Positions 10,744 to 31,810 of a stretch of 64,000 nt of DNA are shown piece after piece (position 1 is the stretch's first letter; every line of letters begins with the position of its first letter). This stretch comes from Piscicola geometra (Eukaryota > Annelida > Clitellata > Hirudinida > Piscicolidae). Location: assembly GCA_943735955.1 (NCBI GenBank), contig OX030961.1, forward strand, positions 5,986,920 through 6,050,919, in the 5' to 3' direction. A program made the translations under genes and the position numbers. The notes under the pieces are model-generated. The model was not told where the DNA came from. It saw only the letters and a program-made list of their open reading frames with translations, and did no database searches.

Positions 10744-13700
10744 ATGAAGATGATATTATTTGTGAAATTTATTACATGTTTATCAGTATTTTCATCTGTT
10801 TTATCATTAATAAGTTGTAATTTTAACTTTTTCATAAATTCTAGTGAAATTCGTCGCATACTAGGCAAGTTTAACAGCATATCCTTTCCTGAACAAAAGG
10901 AAAGAAAAATCAATAAAATTTCAATAAATGAATAATTTTTTCGCATTTTCCAATTCAAATTTAAGATAAATGGCATAATTTAAATACTATTTTTTTCCAA
11001 AAAGGTTCCAAGGGTGATGTATATTATGTGAGGAATGGAACAGTCAACAAAAACGCCATGGAATTTCCTCTACACATTCCAGCTGACCTCACTGACGTTT
11101 CATTCACCTGGTCTCAGCAAAAGCCATCAACACGGGATTCCAAAGTGACCTCATCTTTATCATCAATTCTGCAGCATTTTTTAAACAAATAAAATTCATT
11201 TTATTTTCAAGTAAATATCAAATAATAATTGTACAAATAAATTATCAATAAATCAATTATCATCTTTTCGAAATAATCTTAAATAATTCTTTCAGCTGGT
11301 TTACAGTCTTTCCTTCCACTACCTTGAACCACCTTCCACTACCATCCCTTCACTCAGCATTCCTTCAAAGGGAATTGTACCTACACACAAATCCAGTTTG
11401 ACACTTCAACTATTCTCATTTTATTTTTTAGATATTTAATTAATTTAATTTATTTATAACAGTGGAAAAAAGAGATTTTAAAGCTTTTTTGGTTTCATTA
11501 TTATAACTTACATCATCATCATCATCATCATCATCATCATTTTCATCATTAGCATTCAGGGTGACGTTTCACTGCACTGGATATTTCACTTTGGAACATG
11601 TCACTATGCTCCTCTACATCAACTCATCATCATCATCATCATTATCATCTCAATCATCATCATCACCCACCATCTCTTTTCCTCTTCACATAAAGCTGAT
11701 AAAGCACTGCTATAACCTTCATGGTGGGTGGAGTTTAGTGAATTATGAATATTCATGACTAATTACTCTTTCATTCACCCATCTTCTCATCCATCCATCC
11801 ACCCACCTACTCATCCATTCACCTACTCATCCATTCACCTACTCATCCATTCACCTACTCATCCATTCTTTCATCTAACAATCCATTCTCTCATCTATCC
11901 ACCCATCTTCTCATCCTTCCATCCACCCATCAGATCCAATCGTCCACACCAACTTGTGGCAAAATGATGTCGAGTCGTCCTTCTACACAGGTTTTCTTAT
12001 TAATAATAAAAATAACAATATTAATGGTGATGATAATGATGAGAATGCTGCTGCTGCTGAAGATGGTGCTGATGATGATGATGAGAATGAGATTATGATA
12101 TTGGTTATTATTCTTATTGTTCTCTAGATGAAACAGGTGGAACGTTCTACGCATGCGTGGGTTTGGTATTCGGCATCGTCATCATCACCTCCATCTCCCT
12201 TTCCAGTTGCTACATACAAAGAACCAGACACCACCACTACTCGAAGAATAGGTGTTAATGTGGTGGTGGTGGTGGTGGTTTTTGTTTTTTTTTATATTGA
12301 ATTTGTATTAATGTGTTGTTATAATCGTATTCGTTTTTGTATGTTGATGTTTTCATTTTCAACATCATCATGGTCAACATTGTTACCATCATCGCCATCA
12401 TCGTCGTCATCATCATGATAATCATCATCATCATCATACTCATCATCATCATCATCATCATCGTCATCAGTCTCACTAGCATACTGAACAGCTTCAACCA
12501 CCAAGATGGCAGCTTCTCTGAAGGTAAACACGCGCATATGTCCAGGCATACACACACACATACATTTAGGCATTTATTCACGGATACACAGACCCATAAA
12601 TGTATTCATACATACAGGCATACACAAACGCACACATTCAGATGTACATACGCACATACATACACACAGAGTTTATACACTTTATTACACACATACACAA
12701 CCGCACAGAAGGAGGTACACTGGCAAAGACATGTACACACACACCAGCCTCTCCCCACAACCACCACAACAACCTGAAACACTGCAACAACAACAACCAC
12801 CGCCATCAACAACCAAACGACCACGACTCCCCACCCACACATCACACCCACTCACCCTCCTCACACCGTGCCCACCACCAACCACTAAACCACCACTCAC
12901 CACCCTCAATCCCCCACAACCCCCACTGCCACATTGACGAAAACAACCCCCACCACGACCACCACCACCATCATCATCATCACCTCCTCTCCAAACAACC
13001 CTCTCTCACCTCGCTGGCTATCTCTCCACTCGACCTGATGTGCGCCGATGCACGCTTGAGTCTGCAGGAGGTGGAGATCGAGGCCTCGTCTGTCGCCTTC
13101 GACGCTCTGGTCGCCGAAGGTGGTCGTGTTGGTGGTCGTTGGTGGTCGTCGGTGGTCGTTGTGGTTGGGGGGATTGAGGGTGGTGGTAATTTTGGTAGTG
13201 GTGGTTGTTTGTGGTTGGAGTGATTGAGGGTGGTGGTAATTTTGGTAGTGGTGGTTGTTTGTGGTTGGAGTGATTGAGGGTGGTGGTAATTTTGGTGGTG
13301 GTGGTTGGTTGTGGTTGGTTGGTTGTAGAGGTTGTGGTGGTGGTTGTAGCGGCGGCTTAAGAAGCATAATTTTTTTAATTATAACGAAAATAATATTTAT
13401 TCTTGTTTTTAAATAAATATATTTTGACTATCATAATTAACATGTGTATGGATCTCAACCCTATTCACCACTGCCTCACCACCACCCTTCCAACAGGCAC
13501 ATACGGCAGGCTGTTCGTGGGCCACTTGGTGGGCTCTTGCGAGATGGTGAGAAGAGAGAGGGTGGGCAGGAGGGTCTTCATCAAGACACTTACTGGTCAG
13601 GCTGACTTTCCTCGCATTTTTCTTTCAGATTAAACTGGAAATTAACCATCTACAACCGTCCTTTCCATCTATAATGTTCCACCCTAATCACCTTTAGATT

Positions 13701-15419
13701 GTTCTCACTCATTCACCCCCTCCTCCTATTTTCTAATTCCATTATCTCCCTTTCCCTTCTATTCAAAATACATAATCTCTTTCTCTCTCTTTTTTCAATT
13801 CCATCACCTCCCCTTCCCCCTCTTCCTCCACTGTCAGGCAGTGCCAGCAAGGAGCACACGGAGGAGTTCCTGCGTCACGGCTGCTTCGGCAAGGGCCTCC
13901 TCCACCAGCACATCCTCTGTCTCGAGGCCGCTGTCGTGCAGTCTGGAGTCCGTCCCATGCTTATATACCCCTGTGCAGGTGCGAGGAGGGGGGTTTGGGG
14001 GTGGGATAGGGGGTGATTGGGTTTATGGGGGTAAGTTTTTGGTGATTTTATGGGGAAGGGGGATTCTTGTCGTTATAGGGGAGTGGTTTGGTAGTCGTTA
14101 TGAGGGGGGGGGGGGTTATTAGAAGGAAGGAGAATGTTTTTAGTGTTGTGATTTTTCGGAAGAGTGGAATGGGTAATGCCAATTTAAAATTTGTGCTTCA
14201 TCAACCATTTCGATTCCATCACAGATAGTCTTGATGATGATGATGGAGAAATCGGTGACGTAAATCCACGAATGGCAGACATATTTGGGGACAAGGCGTA
14301 TGACGTCAACCTCAAGTCCTTCTTGACGTCACTAAGAGGACAAGATGGCGATTCAGCGGAAAAGGTGATATTTTTATTTATTTTTTTATTATTTATGTTT
14401 TTTTCTCATTTTTGCGAATATTTGCTATGTCATGTTCGTTGCGACAATTTTTTCTTCAATTCATTACTTTCTGAAAACACTAATAATGCTTATCTATGCC
14501 TCATAAATATTCATGACAGGGCTTAAGCCACGCCCAACTGCTGATGATTGGCAGGCAAGTGGCACAGGGCGTACAGTTTTTGCATAAGAAGCATTTGGTG
14601 CACAATGACTTGGCGTGTCGAAACTGTGTGTGAGTGATTTTCATGAAACTTTATGGATTTTATCAATATTTTTTTATTATATTACTATTTTTTTATTTTC
14701 CACAGTTTTATTTGAATTATTATTTATTATTATTATTATTGATATTTTATTTTTGATGATTTTTATTTTAATTATCTTTTTTTTCATTATTGCTATTATT
14801 ATGTTCTATTCCCTCCATCACATCTCTGCAGCATCAACAAACGAATGGTCGTCAAGGTGACAGACTCCGCCCTCTCGAGTGACCTATTTAAGGAGGATTA
14901 TGATAGGCTGGATGGTTCGGAGCTCCGACCAATCAGGTGGCTTTCGATGGAAGCGCTCAAGGACAAGATGTATTCACCAGCATCTGATGCTGTGCGTGGG
15001 AGGGGCTTGCTTGTGAGATAGGAGGGAGATGAATGCATGGATGGGTAAATGAATGGATGGGAGGGAACTGATTTGGGAGGATTGATTGAGTGGTGAGATT
15101 GATGGCTAGGCGCTCAAATTTAATGGGCAAAAAGACTAAACCTCCACCACCAAATACCACCACCAACAACAATCTCCACCCCCACCAACAACAATCTCCA
15201 CCCCCACCAACAACAAACTCCAACGACAACAACACAGTGGTCGTTCGGAGTGTTGTTGTGGGAGTTGATGACGTGTTGCGAGAGGCCCTACCAACAAGTG
15301 GCTGCCCCCCATGAACTACTCTCCATCCTCCAGGCCGGCTTCCGTCTCTCCAAGCCCCCCCTCTGTCCCTCTGACCAGCTGTCTGTGCCTGTCTACTTAT
15401 ATACTACTACTACTACTAT

Positions 15420-15471
<52 letters not shown>

Positions 15472-15635
15472 GCTACTACTATTACTACTACCACTACTTC
15501 TACCACCACTACTACTACCACCACCACCACAGCTACTCAGTGGTGGCTTGTTGCTGGGCAGTGAGGCCAGCTGACAGGCCAAACTTCGTGCAGCTCGGCC
15601 TCTCGCTGCAGTCGATCCAGGAGTGCATGCAGTAG
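10744..15635 (+). CDS. RYK: RYK/Derailed-type Wnt receptor pseudokinase, 15 exons, complete
   Basis: Single-pass receptor that binds Wnts through an extracellular WIF domain and signals without normal kinase activity. Exons: 10744-10864, 11005-11144, 11296-11395, 11553-11723, 11934-11990, 12128-12251, 12480-12523, 12748-13119, 13497-13595, 13838-13978, 14225-14364, 14520-14629, 14832-14991, 15238-15380, 15533-15635 (674 aa, phases consistent). Residues 1-25 look like a signal peptide. The WIF domain spans about 35-178 (SEIRRILG, DVYYVRNGTVN, KGIVPTH, RVTFHCTG). The membrane segment is in exon 6 (FYACVGLVFGIVIITSISL). The kinase-like domain starts near residue 375 with EGTYGRLF; the beta-3 Lys is in VFIKTL, the catalytic loop reads VHNDLACRNCV, the DFG position reads TDS, then WSFGVLLWELMT. 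Intron 1 is GC-AG. Exon 4 holds an in-frame Ser run and exon 8 an Asn/His-rich juxtamembrane stretch. The acceptors of exons 4 and 8 are the least certain. Confidence 0.92.
10865..11004 (+). other. GC-AG intron (RYK intron 1)
   Basis: The donor reads CTAG|GCAAGT and the acceptor AAAAAG|GTTCC. Only this GC donor joins RRILG to SKGDVYYVRNG in frame and reproduces the conserved WIF strand order. The AG|GCAAGT context is the usual consensus for GC donors. Confidence 0.75.
11765..11932. repeat. 16-bp tandem repeat (CATCCATTCACCTACT)n
   Basis: Pyrimidine/A-rich repeats run up to the acceptor of RYK exon 5 at 11934. Confidence 0.85.
13125..13335. repeat. 50-bp tandem repeat, three copies, G/T-rich
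   Basis: The unit GAGGGTGGTGGTAATTTTGG...GTGGTTGTTTGTGG recurs at 50-bp spacing just after the RYK exon 8 donor. AGGGTGGTGGT starts at 13177, 13227 and 13277. Confidence 0.9.
15405..15530. repeat. (TAC)n triplet repeat at RYK last-exon acceptor
   Basis: Nearly pure ACT/TAC repeats grade into ACCACCACCACAG, the acceptor for the final RYK exon at 15533. Confidence 0.9.
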
Positions 15636-24164
<8,529 letters not shown>

Positions 24165-27100
24165 CTGAGCGATAAATGAGAATCGATTTAAAAAAGACAA
24201 AGAATTTACAGACACACAAAAAATGTCGAAAATCACGAAAAAGCCACTCGTCAGTATGCCTTTTTGATGCTAGCGCAGACAGGCTTTTAAATGGAGCTAA
24301 ATGCTTAGATCGAAGGAGTGAAAATAGGTGGGAGAAGAAAAATGTTGGTGATGGAAGGAGGAAGAAGAAAAGAGAATGCGATGGAGTGGTGGAGAAGGAT
24401 GGAGTAGTGGAGGAGGATGCAGTGGTGGTGGAGGATGGAGTGGTGGAGGGGATGGAGTGGTGGTGGAGGATGGAGTAGTGGAGGAGGATGCAGTGGTGGT
24501 GGAGGATGGAGTGGTGGAGGGGATGGAGTGGTGGTGGAGGATGGAGTGGTGGAGGATGGAGTGGTGGTGGATGGAGTGGTGGAGGATGGAGTGGTGGTGG
24601 AGGATGGAGTGGAGAAGGAGGATGGAATGGTGGAGGATGGAGTGGTGGAGGATGGAGTGGTGGAGGAGGATGGAGTGGAGAAGGACGATGGAATGGTGGA
24701 GGAGATGGAAGGAAGGAAAAGGATAGAAGGATAGAAAATTAAAAGGGCTTGTAAATGAATGGTGAATGAGTAATGTTTGAATTTTCAAGTGAATTACGGG
24801 ATGTGAGAAGTCCATATATATAGTTATGTTACCGACACACGTACTTTTGTGTTAATCTTCCATTATGTTTGTTTGCCTTTTTATGTCCTTATTTATGTTT
24901 GTCTAAACGCATTACTGTGTGTTTAACTGCGCGTGAATGTATGTCGAGATGTATGTGTGTGTCTGTGTATGTCTGTGTGTGTGTGTGTGTGTATGTCTGT
25001 GTATGTGTGTGTCTGTGTATGTCTGTGTCTGTGTGTGTCTGTGTATGTGTGTGTGTATTTATTTATTTATTAGAAAGATTAGACCTTCCTCATGGGAGAA
25101 TGGCACAAAGAGAGCAAAAGGGAGGACGGATGGATAGATGGATGGATAGATGGATTCTTTTGGCAGACTTGTAAATATTGTCTCAAGTCTAAGCACGGAT
25201 AATTGTATGGCCATGAATGCAAAAGAAGAAAAATTAAAAAATAATAAAAAAGAAAAAAAAGAAAGAAGATAAAAGAATGGAGGATGCTCTAGGGAAGATC
25301 TGCTGACTCATCGTTGCTGACCCCTCCACCATTGCCTACTTCGCTGGAAACCAACTCATTTATTTCCCGTTTGGAAAAGTACACTAGGGATGGAGGGAAG
25401 GATGGCATGGACGGGGAGGATGGGATGGAGGGAAGGATGGCATGGATGGAGGGAGGATGGCATGGAGGAGAAAATGGGATGGATGGATAAGATGGCATGG
25501 AGGGGAGGATGGCATGGAGGGAGAATGGGATAGTGGCAAGAAAGGAACACGCGGAAAGCTGTTGCCATATTATTATCATTAAATTGTCTATAACCGAGTG
25601 GTCTTGAAGCTCGGTCGGATTTACGCCACGTAAATAACACCCATCGTTGTATTGAAATAACAATGCAATAACTGTATTGTATATCAAGAGATTCCCACTC
25701 CTTTTTTAAGATCACCGCCGAACAAAGTGGATTGTGTTTTAGAGGAGGTCTCTTGAGAGAAGGAATGTTTATTGTGTCAACAATTGACTGGCCAGCTACT
25801 AGGCCATCTTGTAATTGCAGGCACTACCATATAAACGCCAATACTGCACCTTTTTGAGCCTTTTTGCGACCTTAACCCTCAAGTTAATTCTCTTCTTTGA
25901 TTGAGAGTATGCATTCAATACTTTTGGGTTTCATTTTAATGGTTAAAGCTTGAAAATGATGGTCTGATGTCTGTAGCCTCTTCAAAGGCGATTGCATCAA
26001 AGCTTCACAACATACCAAACTTAAATATACCAAACAAGAGGGCTCAAACCACCCATTAAACTATTTGGACCAGGCCTCGTTTGGCATTTGCATCTAATTG
26101 CATTGCATTAATCATCAGTCATTTGTTTCGTGTTGGGATGGCAAAAGACAGCATGTAGGTCGGCCGAATATCGTTGAATATGCAAGGTCTGATTGAAGGC
26201 CTGTGTAGCCGATCCAGGCGTGTGATGGAAGGTCGACTCTGTTGCTTACAGATTTAATGAAGACATGCATGATCGCATGCCTGCAAGGTTGCATGAATGA
26301 ATGGTTGCATGAATGCATGGATGAATGGCTGCATGGATACATGAATGGCTACATGAAAACATGGATGAATGCATGAACACACGTATGAATGAATGCGTGG
26401 ATGGATCTATAGGTAAATAATTTGCTCAGACACCTTGAAGCTAATCTGAAAATGTTATGAGCTTTAATCAAAATCATGCCCTTGAAAAGTCCTTGCTCTG
26501 ATAAGCTTTATATCTTTCTGTGAAAAGAATTTGATTTATTTTAATCTCTACCAGGTGAACTGGTGGCTTTGTGGTTAACGAATCGTGGTTTATAAGTTAT
26601 AGTTATAGACGTAGGTTCGATTCCCACACCCCCTAGTAGCTGAAAATTCTTTGAGAAGAAGTAGCCGTCGCTAAAAGAACCTTGAGCCCCATTAACAGAA
26701 CTAAAAATAGCCCTAATTCACCCCCTTAAACCGACATTGGCAAACGTTTGCGTTGAAGTTATTTAAAAATCAAGATAAGAAAACTTTCTAATAGTTTAAT
26801 ATTTTATATACAAAGCTATAAATCATTCGTCATAATGTAATCAAACCAGTTTAGCTTAAACCCATGGGTAGGCAATGGAAATAAATTTGAAGTCTTTGAA
26901 CTCATGGGAGTTGATTTATTGGTGTTCAGCTCAGGTTTCAAAAACTGATTATATAGCTACTTTATAGATATTAAACTATTAAATAACAAGCTAATTAAAA
27001 TCAAAAACATTATATTGGAAATTAGCATAATAGAGTTTAACTAGAATTTTTGAGATTAATAAATAAGTAAATAAGTTGAAATGCATAATTTAGAGTATTT

Positions 27101-28175
27101 TTTATAAATCTCACACTGATTTTGAGTTCATCTTGATAAGCATTTGCAAAATTAATGGGTTTTGTAGTTTCTATTGAAAACATAAAAATTTGAGATTTAA
27201 AAACAAGTAGTATTTTAATTTTAATTTTAAAAAATCTTTACTAAAAATTATCAGATTGTAAACTTTAATATTTTTAACAGAAAGATGAACTGAAATATTT
27301 AGCCAATAAATTGTTACCTTTCTCCATTCCTCATTTTCATCTATGTAATCCAGCTGCTCTTCTTGCTTCATGGCCAGCATTCTTGTCAAGATAGTTTTCC
27401 TCAATATAACTTTATATCAGAGGTAGAAAACAGCTCAGATTTTATAGAAGTTTTTTTAAAGAGCCATCATTATTGAATATCTCATACAGAATATGAATTT
27501 ACTTCATGACATAGACATCTATAAAATGAAATCTAGTTGATGGTCAACAGAGTCGATAGTGTCCACAAAACACTTTGAAGATTTGTGGATGGTGCAAAAT
27601 TTCCAATAAGAAAAGTATGTTCATATACTCTTGTGAATTCATATCTGCATTATATTATGGATATATAATATATATGTGATTGGGATATAGTGAGCATAGT
27701 GATACATGTCAAGTTGAAATTATAAAAATCTGAGTATTTTGAAAATTGTATTTTGAGCATATCACATAATTTTTAAAGTTATAACAAAGTTTCATATCAA
27801 CGCTTGTGTGAAAACGTCAAAGCAAATTTTACAAGATTACTTTTCGTGACCTGTATGTGAAAAGTAACTGGAATCTGTTATTTGAATTAGAAAAATTAAC
27901 GCTTTAAACATATTAAAAAATATTATTAATTAACTTTTAAAATAAATATTAAAAAGTTAATTAATAAAAGTTACAACTATTTCATAATATTAGATTTAAA
28001 AATCAAGTCAATTTTTTATTCTTTCATAAATTCTTTGATAACGTAGTTTGAAAACAATAATTTTCACGATAATATTTTGTTTTAGTCTCTTTGATTGAAA
28101 AGTTCTAAAACTCATTAATGTTTTTCCGCTTGTGCGCGTTTTTCAAATTTTTAGATTTTATGCTTCTTCTCAAAT
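24165..28175. other. Gene-free interval upstream of ANKS1
   Basis: Contents: GGATGGAGTGGTGGAG-type array at 24370-24710, TG-rich tract at 24945-25060, GGATGGCATGGA-type repeats at 25380-25540, a tRNA-derived short element at about 26550-26720, then AT-rich DNA. ANKS1 5' exons (ankyrin repeats) were expected here and not seen. Confidence 0.55.
26551..26720 (+). mobile_element. tRNA-derived SINE-like sequence
   Basis: A-box-like TGGCTTTGTGGTTAACG at 26564-26580 and a perfect B-box GGTTCGATTCC at 26614-26624, spaced as in a tRNA-derived polymerase III promoter. Stems do not form a clean cloverleaf, so a SINE or tRNA pseudogene is likelier than a tRNA gene. Confidence 0.55.
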
Positions 28176-29145
28176 ATGGGTAAAGTATTTTCATTTTTTC
28201 AACCGAATTACGGCCCGGACATAGAATACATAGGAAAAGGTAAGAAACTCGGAGAATTAAAACTTTAAACTAAATTGAAAGCACCTTATCATAAACTATT
28301 AACAATTGAAAATTGTAGGTCCTGGTGGTGCCCACATTGTAAGAAGAATTAATCCCAAAGATAAAGTTGATTCTAAAATACCATCAATCAATAAAAAATC
28401 TTCAAGTGAAAGTTCAAATGATAAAATCCAGTACTACACTAATCCTAAAAAAAAAAGTTTTGAAAAAATCGATTTGATAAAAAAAAATTCTAAACAAATT
28501 GAAAAACTTGATTTGGTAAAAAAAAATTCTAAACAAATTGAAAAACTTGATTTGGTAAAAAAAAATTCTAAACAAATTGAAAAAATTGAAAGTTTTCTGA
28601 AAGAAAAACCTATTCTAGAAATAATCTCCAAACATGAAGATTCTTCATCTTCAAGCTCAATAACAACGGAACAGCAAACAGAGTCAATCGATTCAAAAAA
28701 ATACATTGTAAAAGAAACTCCTAAGATTGAATACAAGCCACCTCAAAATAATAAATCTGATGACATGTTGAAAAAGATTGAAACTCCAATTTTAAATATT
28801 GATGATGTCAAAAAAATTGAAGTTCATCAAGTTCATACGCTGAGGAGTGAAGATTTTGACAAAGTTCAAAGTGATGTCTTCAAAAGTGTCGAAAAGTTTA
28901 TAGCAACAAAAGATGATAAAGTTGACAAGGCATCCGCAAAAGGAGTCAAGAATAGACCTAATCCACACTTACCTGAGAAATTTGAAAGTTTGTCATCCTT
29001 TATATTTACTTTTTGTCAGATTTTCTTGATGAAGCAATGATTTAATTCAAAAATAAGTTTTTTTACAAAAATTTCAGAACAACTACAAGACTATTACAAA
29101 ACTGACAAAAATATGACTGAAGACAAGTTATGCCTCTATAAATAA
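28176..29145 (+). CDS. Unrecognised MG-starting basic protein, 3 exons
   Basis: Exons 28176-28239, 28319-28987 and 29078-29145 join in phase to give 266 aa. I do not recognise the family. The N-terminus MGKVFSFFQPNYGPDIEYIG followed by GPGGAHIVRRINP looks the most conserved-like part, and the MGxxxS start fits N-myristoylation. The middle is Lys/Ser-rich and charged, with three tandem copies of a 13-residue unit close to LDLVKKNSKQIEK (28457-28580). The C-terminus is QLQDYYKTDKNMTEDKLCLYK minus its last residues. Composition is AT-rich and lacks the microsatellite introns of its neighbours. AATAAA at 29141-29146 overlaps the stop codon. CSTF1 starts 176 bp downstream on the same strand. Confidence 0.7.
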
Positions 29146-29146
29146 A
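29141..29146 (+). terminator. Candidate poly(A) signal AATAAA overlapping the stop codon
   Basis: The hexamer spans the TAA stop (29143-29145) of the upstream small gene. A second candidate AATAAA lies near 29213. Either could end this transcript in the 176-bp gap before CSTF1. Confidence 0.5.
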
Positions 29147-29321
29147 ACTTTGTTTCATAATTTTTTTACAATTTAATATCAAATTTTGAAAATCATTCAT
29201 GGTGTTTTTATAATAAAAATGTTTGATTCAAAAAATTTTTTTTTCATATGGCTTTATTATGTTAAAAGTAGACCTTGCTTTAGCTTTACTATCGTTAATA
29301 TTTAATAGTTTCTTTCTAAAA

Positions 29322-31775
29322 ATGAACTCAAAACAAGGATTTGGAATAAAAGAAAGGGATCAGTTATATAGACTGATAATCAGGTTAGGATGCTTTACAT
29401 CTTTTGAAGTGTGTTTTTAACACCTTATTTGCTTAGTCTTATATTTATAAAATAATACTATTCATGCATTAAAACAGCATATTGTGCATTAAAATAAATT
29501 TTCAAACAGCCAGTTGTTCTACGACGGGTACCAGAGCCTAGCTATCCAGTTGGCGAACAGCATCAAGGTGCACCAGGCATGTCCCCCTTCGGACCGTCTC
29601 CTCAAAGTCTTCTGTCTCGGCTCCAAAGTAGAAGAAGGTCATCTCAATGAGTTTCAAAAAGGAGGAACTTGCTACTGGATTTCAATTAAATTAAAATATT
29701 CCAAGTGTGATGATGATGTTGTAGGGATGACAATCCTGATGATGTCATGATGCTGCTGCAGTGATGATGATGATGATGATGCTGCAGTGATGATGATAAT
29801 GATGATGTTTTAGTGATTGTGATATAGATGATAAATATTTAAGTGAACTCAGCAAATTATTTGGTCTCTTTACAATTGCTTGGCAGACAGCGCAGAGTTG
29901 GAGGAGGCACTGAACAGTGGGGAGACCTTCTTGTCGGGCAGGGGCATCGACCTCGAACTGCAGACTGAAGGTGGACCCGATCCTCATCCTCATTGCATCT
30001 TGAACACTTCTGATATAATAATGAATAATAATATTAAGTCAACATCAAACTGTCTCATCCACAACCACAAGCAACAACACCACACCACCAAATCCCACCA
30101 ACAACAACCCCAAATCCCACCAACAACAACAACAACCCCAGCCAAAGACAAGTCACCAGAGGCATACGAGTACGAGACGTGCTACGTCACAGCTCACAAG
30201 GCTCCCTGTCGCACCGCAGCCTTCCACCCCAACGGTCAGCTGATCGCCACCGGCTCTGAAGACGCCTCCATCAAGGTTGCCGTGGAGATGTATTTGGTGA
30301 TGAGGATGATGATGATGATATCATGACAATGCATTACCTGGAAAAAATGAAGAACTCGAAATTACAAAACTTACTGTCAATTCATTAGAAAACATTTTTC
30401 ATGCATTGTTTTTTATTAACCTTTATTAATTACATCTGGACCTACGCAGTCCATGTTAACAATACATATGAATACCCAGTTTTATCACTTTAGGCTTTTT
30501 CCAGTATTTCAAAAACGTAATATTAATATATCCTAAAAAAATTAATTAATCTATCCATCAATCATCCATTCATCCTTTCTTCACTCATTCTTCGGAAGAT
30601 CCTCGATGTGGAGAGGATGCTGATGAAGAGCGCCATGCCATACGACCTGCTGCAGCAGGAAACACCTCAGCAACAAATGGAAAATCATCCAGTCATCCGC
30701 ACCCTTTACGACCACACTGCTGTGCGTAGGAGGGTGGATGGGGAGGGATGGATGGTGTGGGAAGGGGAATGAAAATGGATGGGAGAAGGGAGGAAGGGTG
30801 AAGGGAGGAATGGAAGGGTGCAGGAGGGAAATTGTGAAATGGAGGAGAAAGTTGCAGTGGAGTGAAGGTTGATTATGTATGCCTACTTGTTATTCCCTTG
30901 TAGAAAAGATTTACGCTACAAAAAAATTCACTAGCCAAAATCACCATCATCACCACCATCTTCACCACCACCACTATCACAACCCGTCATCATATTCAAC
31001 TTCAACGACTTTTCCCGCCACTACCATGGCCATGATGCCACCACAGGAAATCACAGCTGTCGTTTTCCACCCTCAACACCACCTGCTGGCATCTGGAAGC
31101 AGGGACTTCACCATCAAATTCTTCGACTATTCCAAACCATCGGTCAAGAAGGCCAATAAGTCAATCCAGGTGAGGGGCTTTAAGAGGTTTGTGTCATTAC
31201 TCCCATCACCATTTTCACTCTTACTTCTACCATCACCCTCACTTCCACTTCCAGTTTCACGACCATTTTATCTTCTCCATCGCCCTTATCCACACACCCT
31301 CATCTATTCCCAGCCTCCCTCATCTATCCTATCCATCACTTCCATCATTCCATTCTTATCCATCCCAACCACCCTCTCATCATCCCAACCTCACACCCTC
31401 CCCTCATCCCAACCATCATCCCATCATCCCAACCTCACACCTTCATCCATCCCAACCACCCTCCCCTCATCCCATCCACACACCCTCATCAATCCCAACC
31501 ACCCTCTCATCATCCCATCCTCACAGGAGGCAGCAGAGATCAGATGCCTCAGCTTCCATCCATCTGGAGACTACATCCTTGTCGGCACTCAGCAACCCAC
31601 ACGTACGCATACAAACAAAAACAAACACATACACACAGCAACACACACACGTACATAAACACACAGAAACACATACACGTACATAAACACAACAACACGT
31701 ACACATACAAACAAAAACAAACACATACAAACAAAAACAAACACATACAAACAAAAACAAACACACACAAACAGC

Positions 31776-31810
<35 letters not shown>

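Noticed and set aside
25289..25380. Coding-like minus-strand segment EINELVSSEVGNGGGVSNDESADLP as an ANKS1 5' exon
   Set aside because: It runs into a stop with no donor site, so it cannot splice to 24164.
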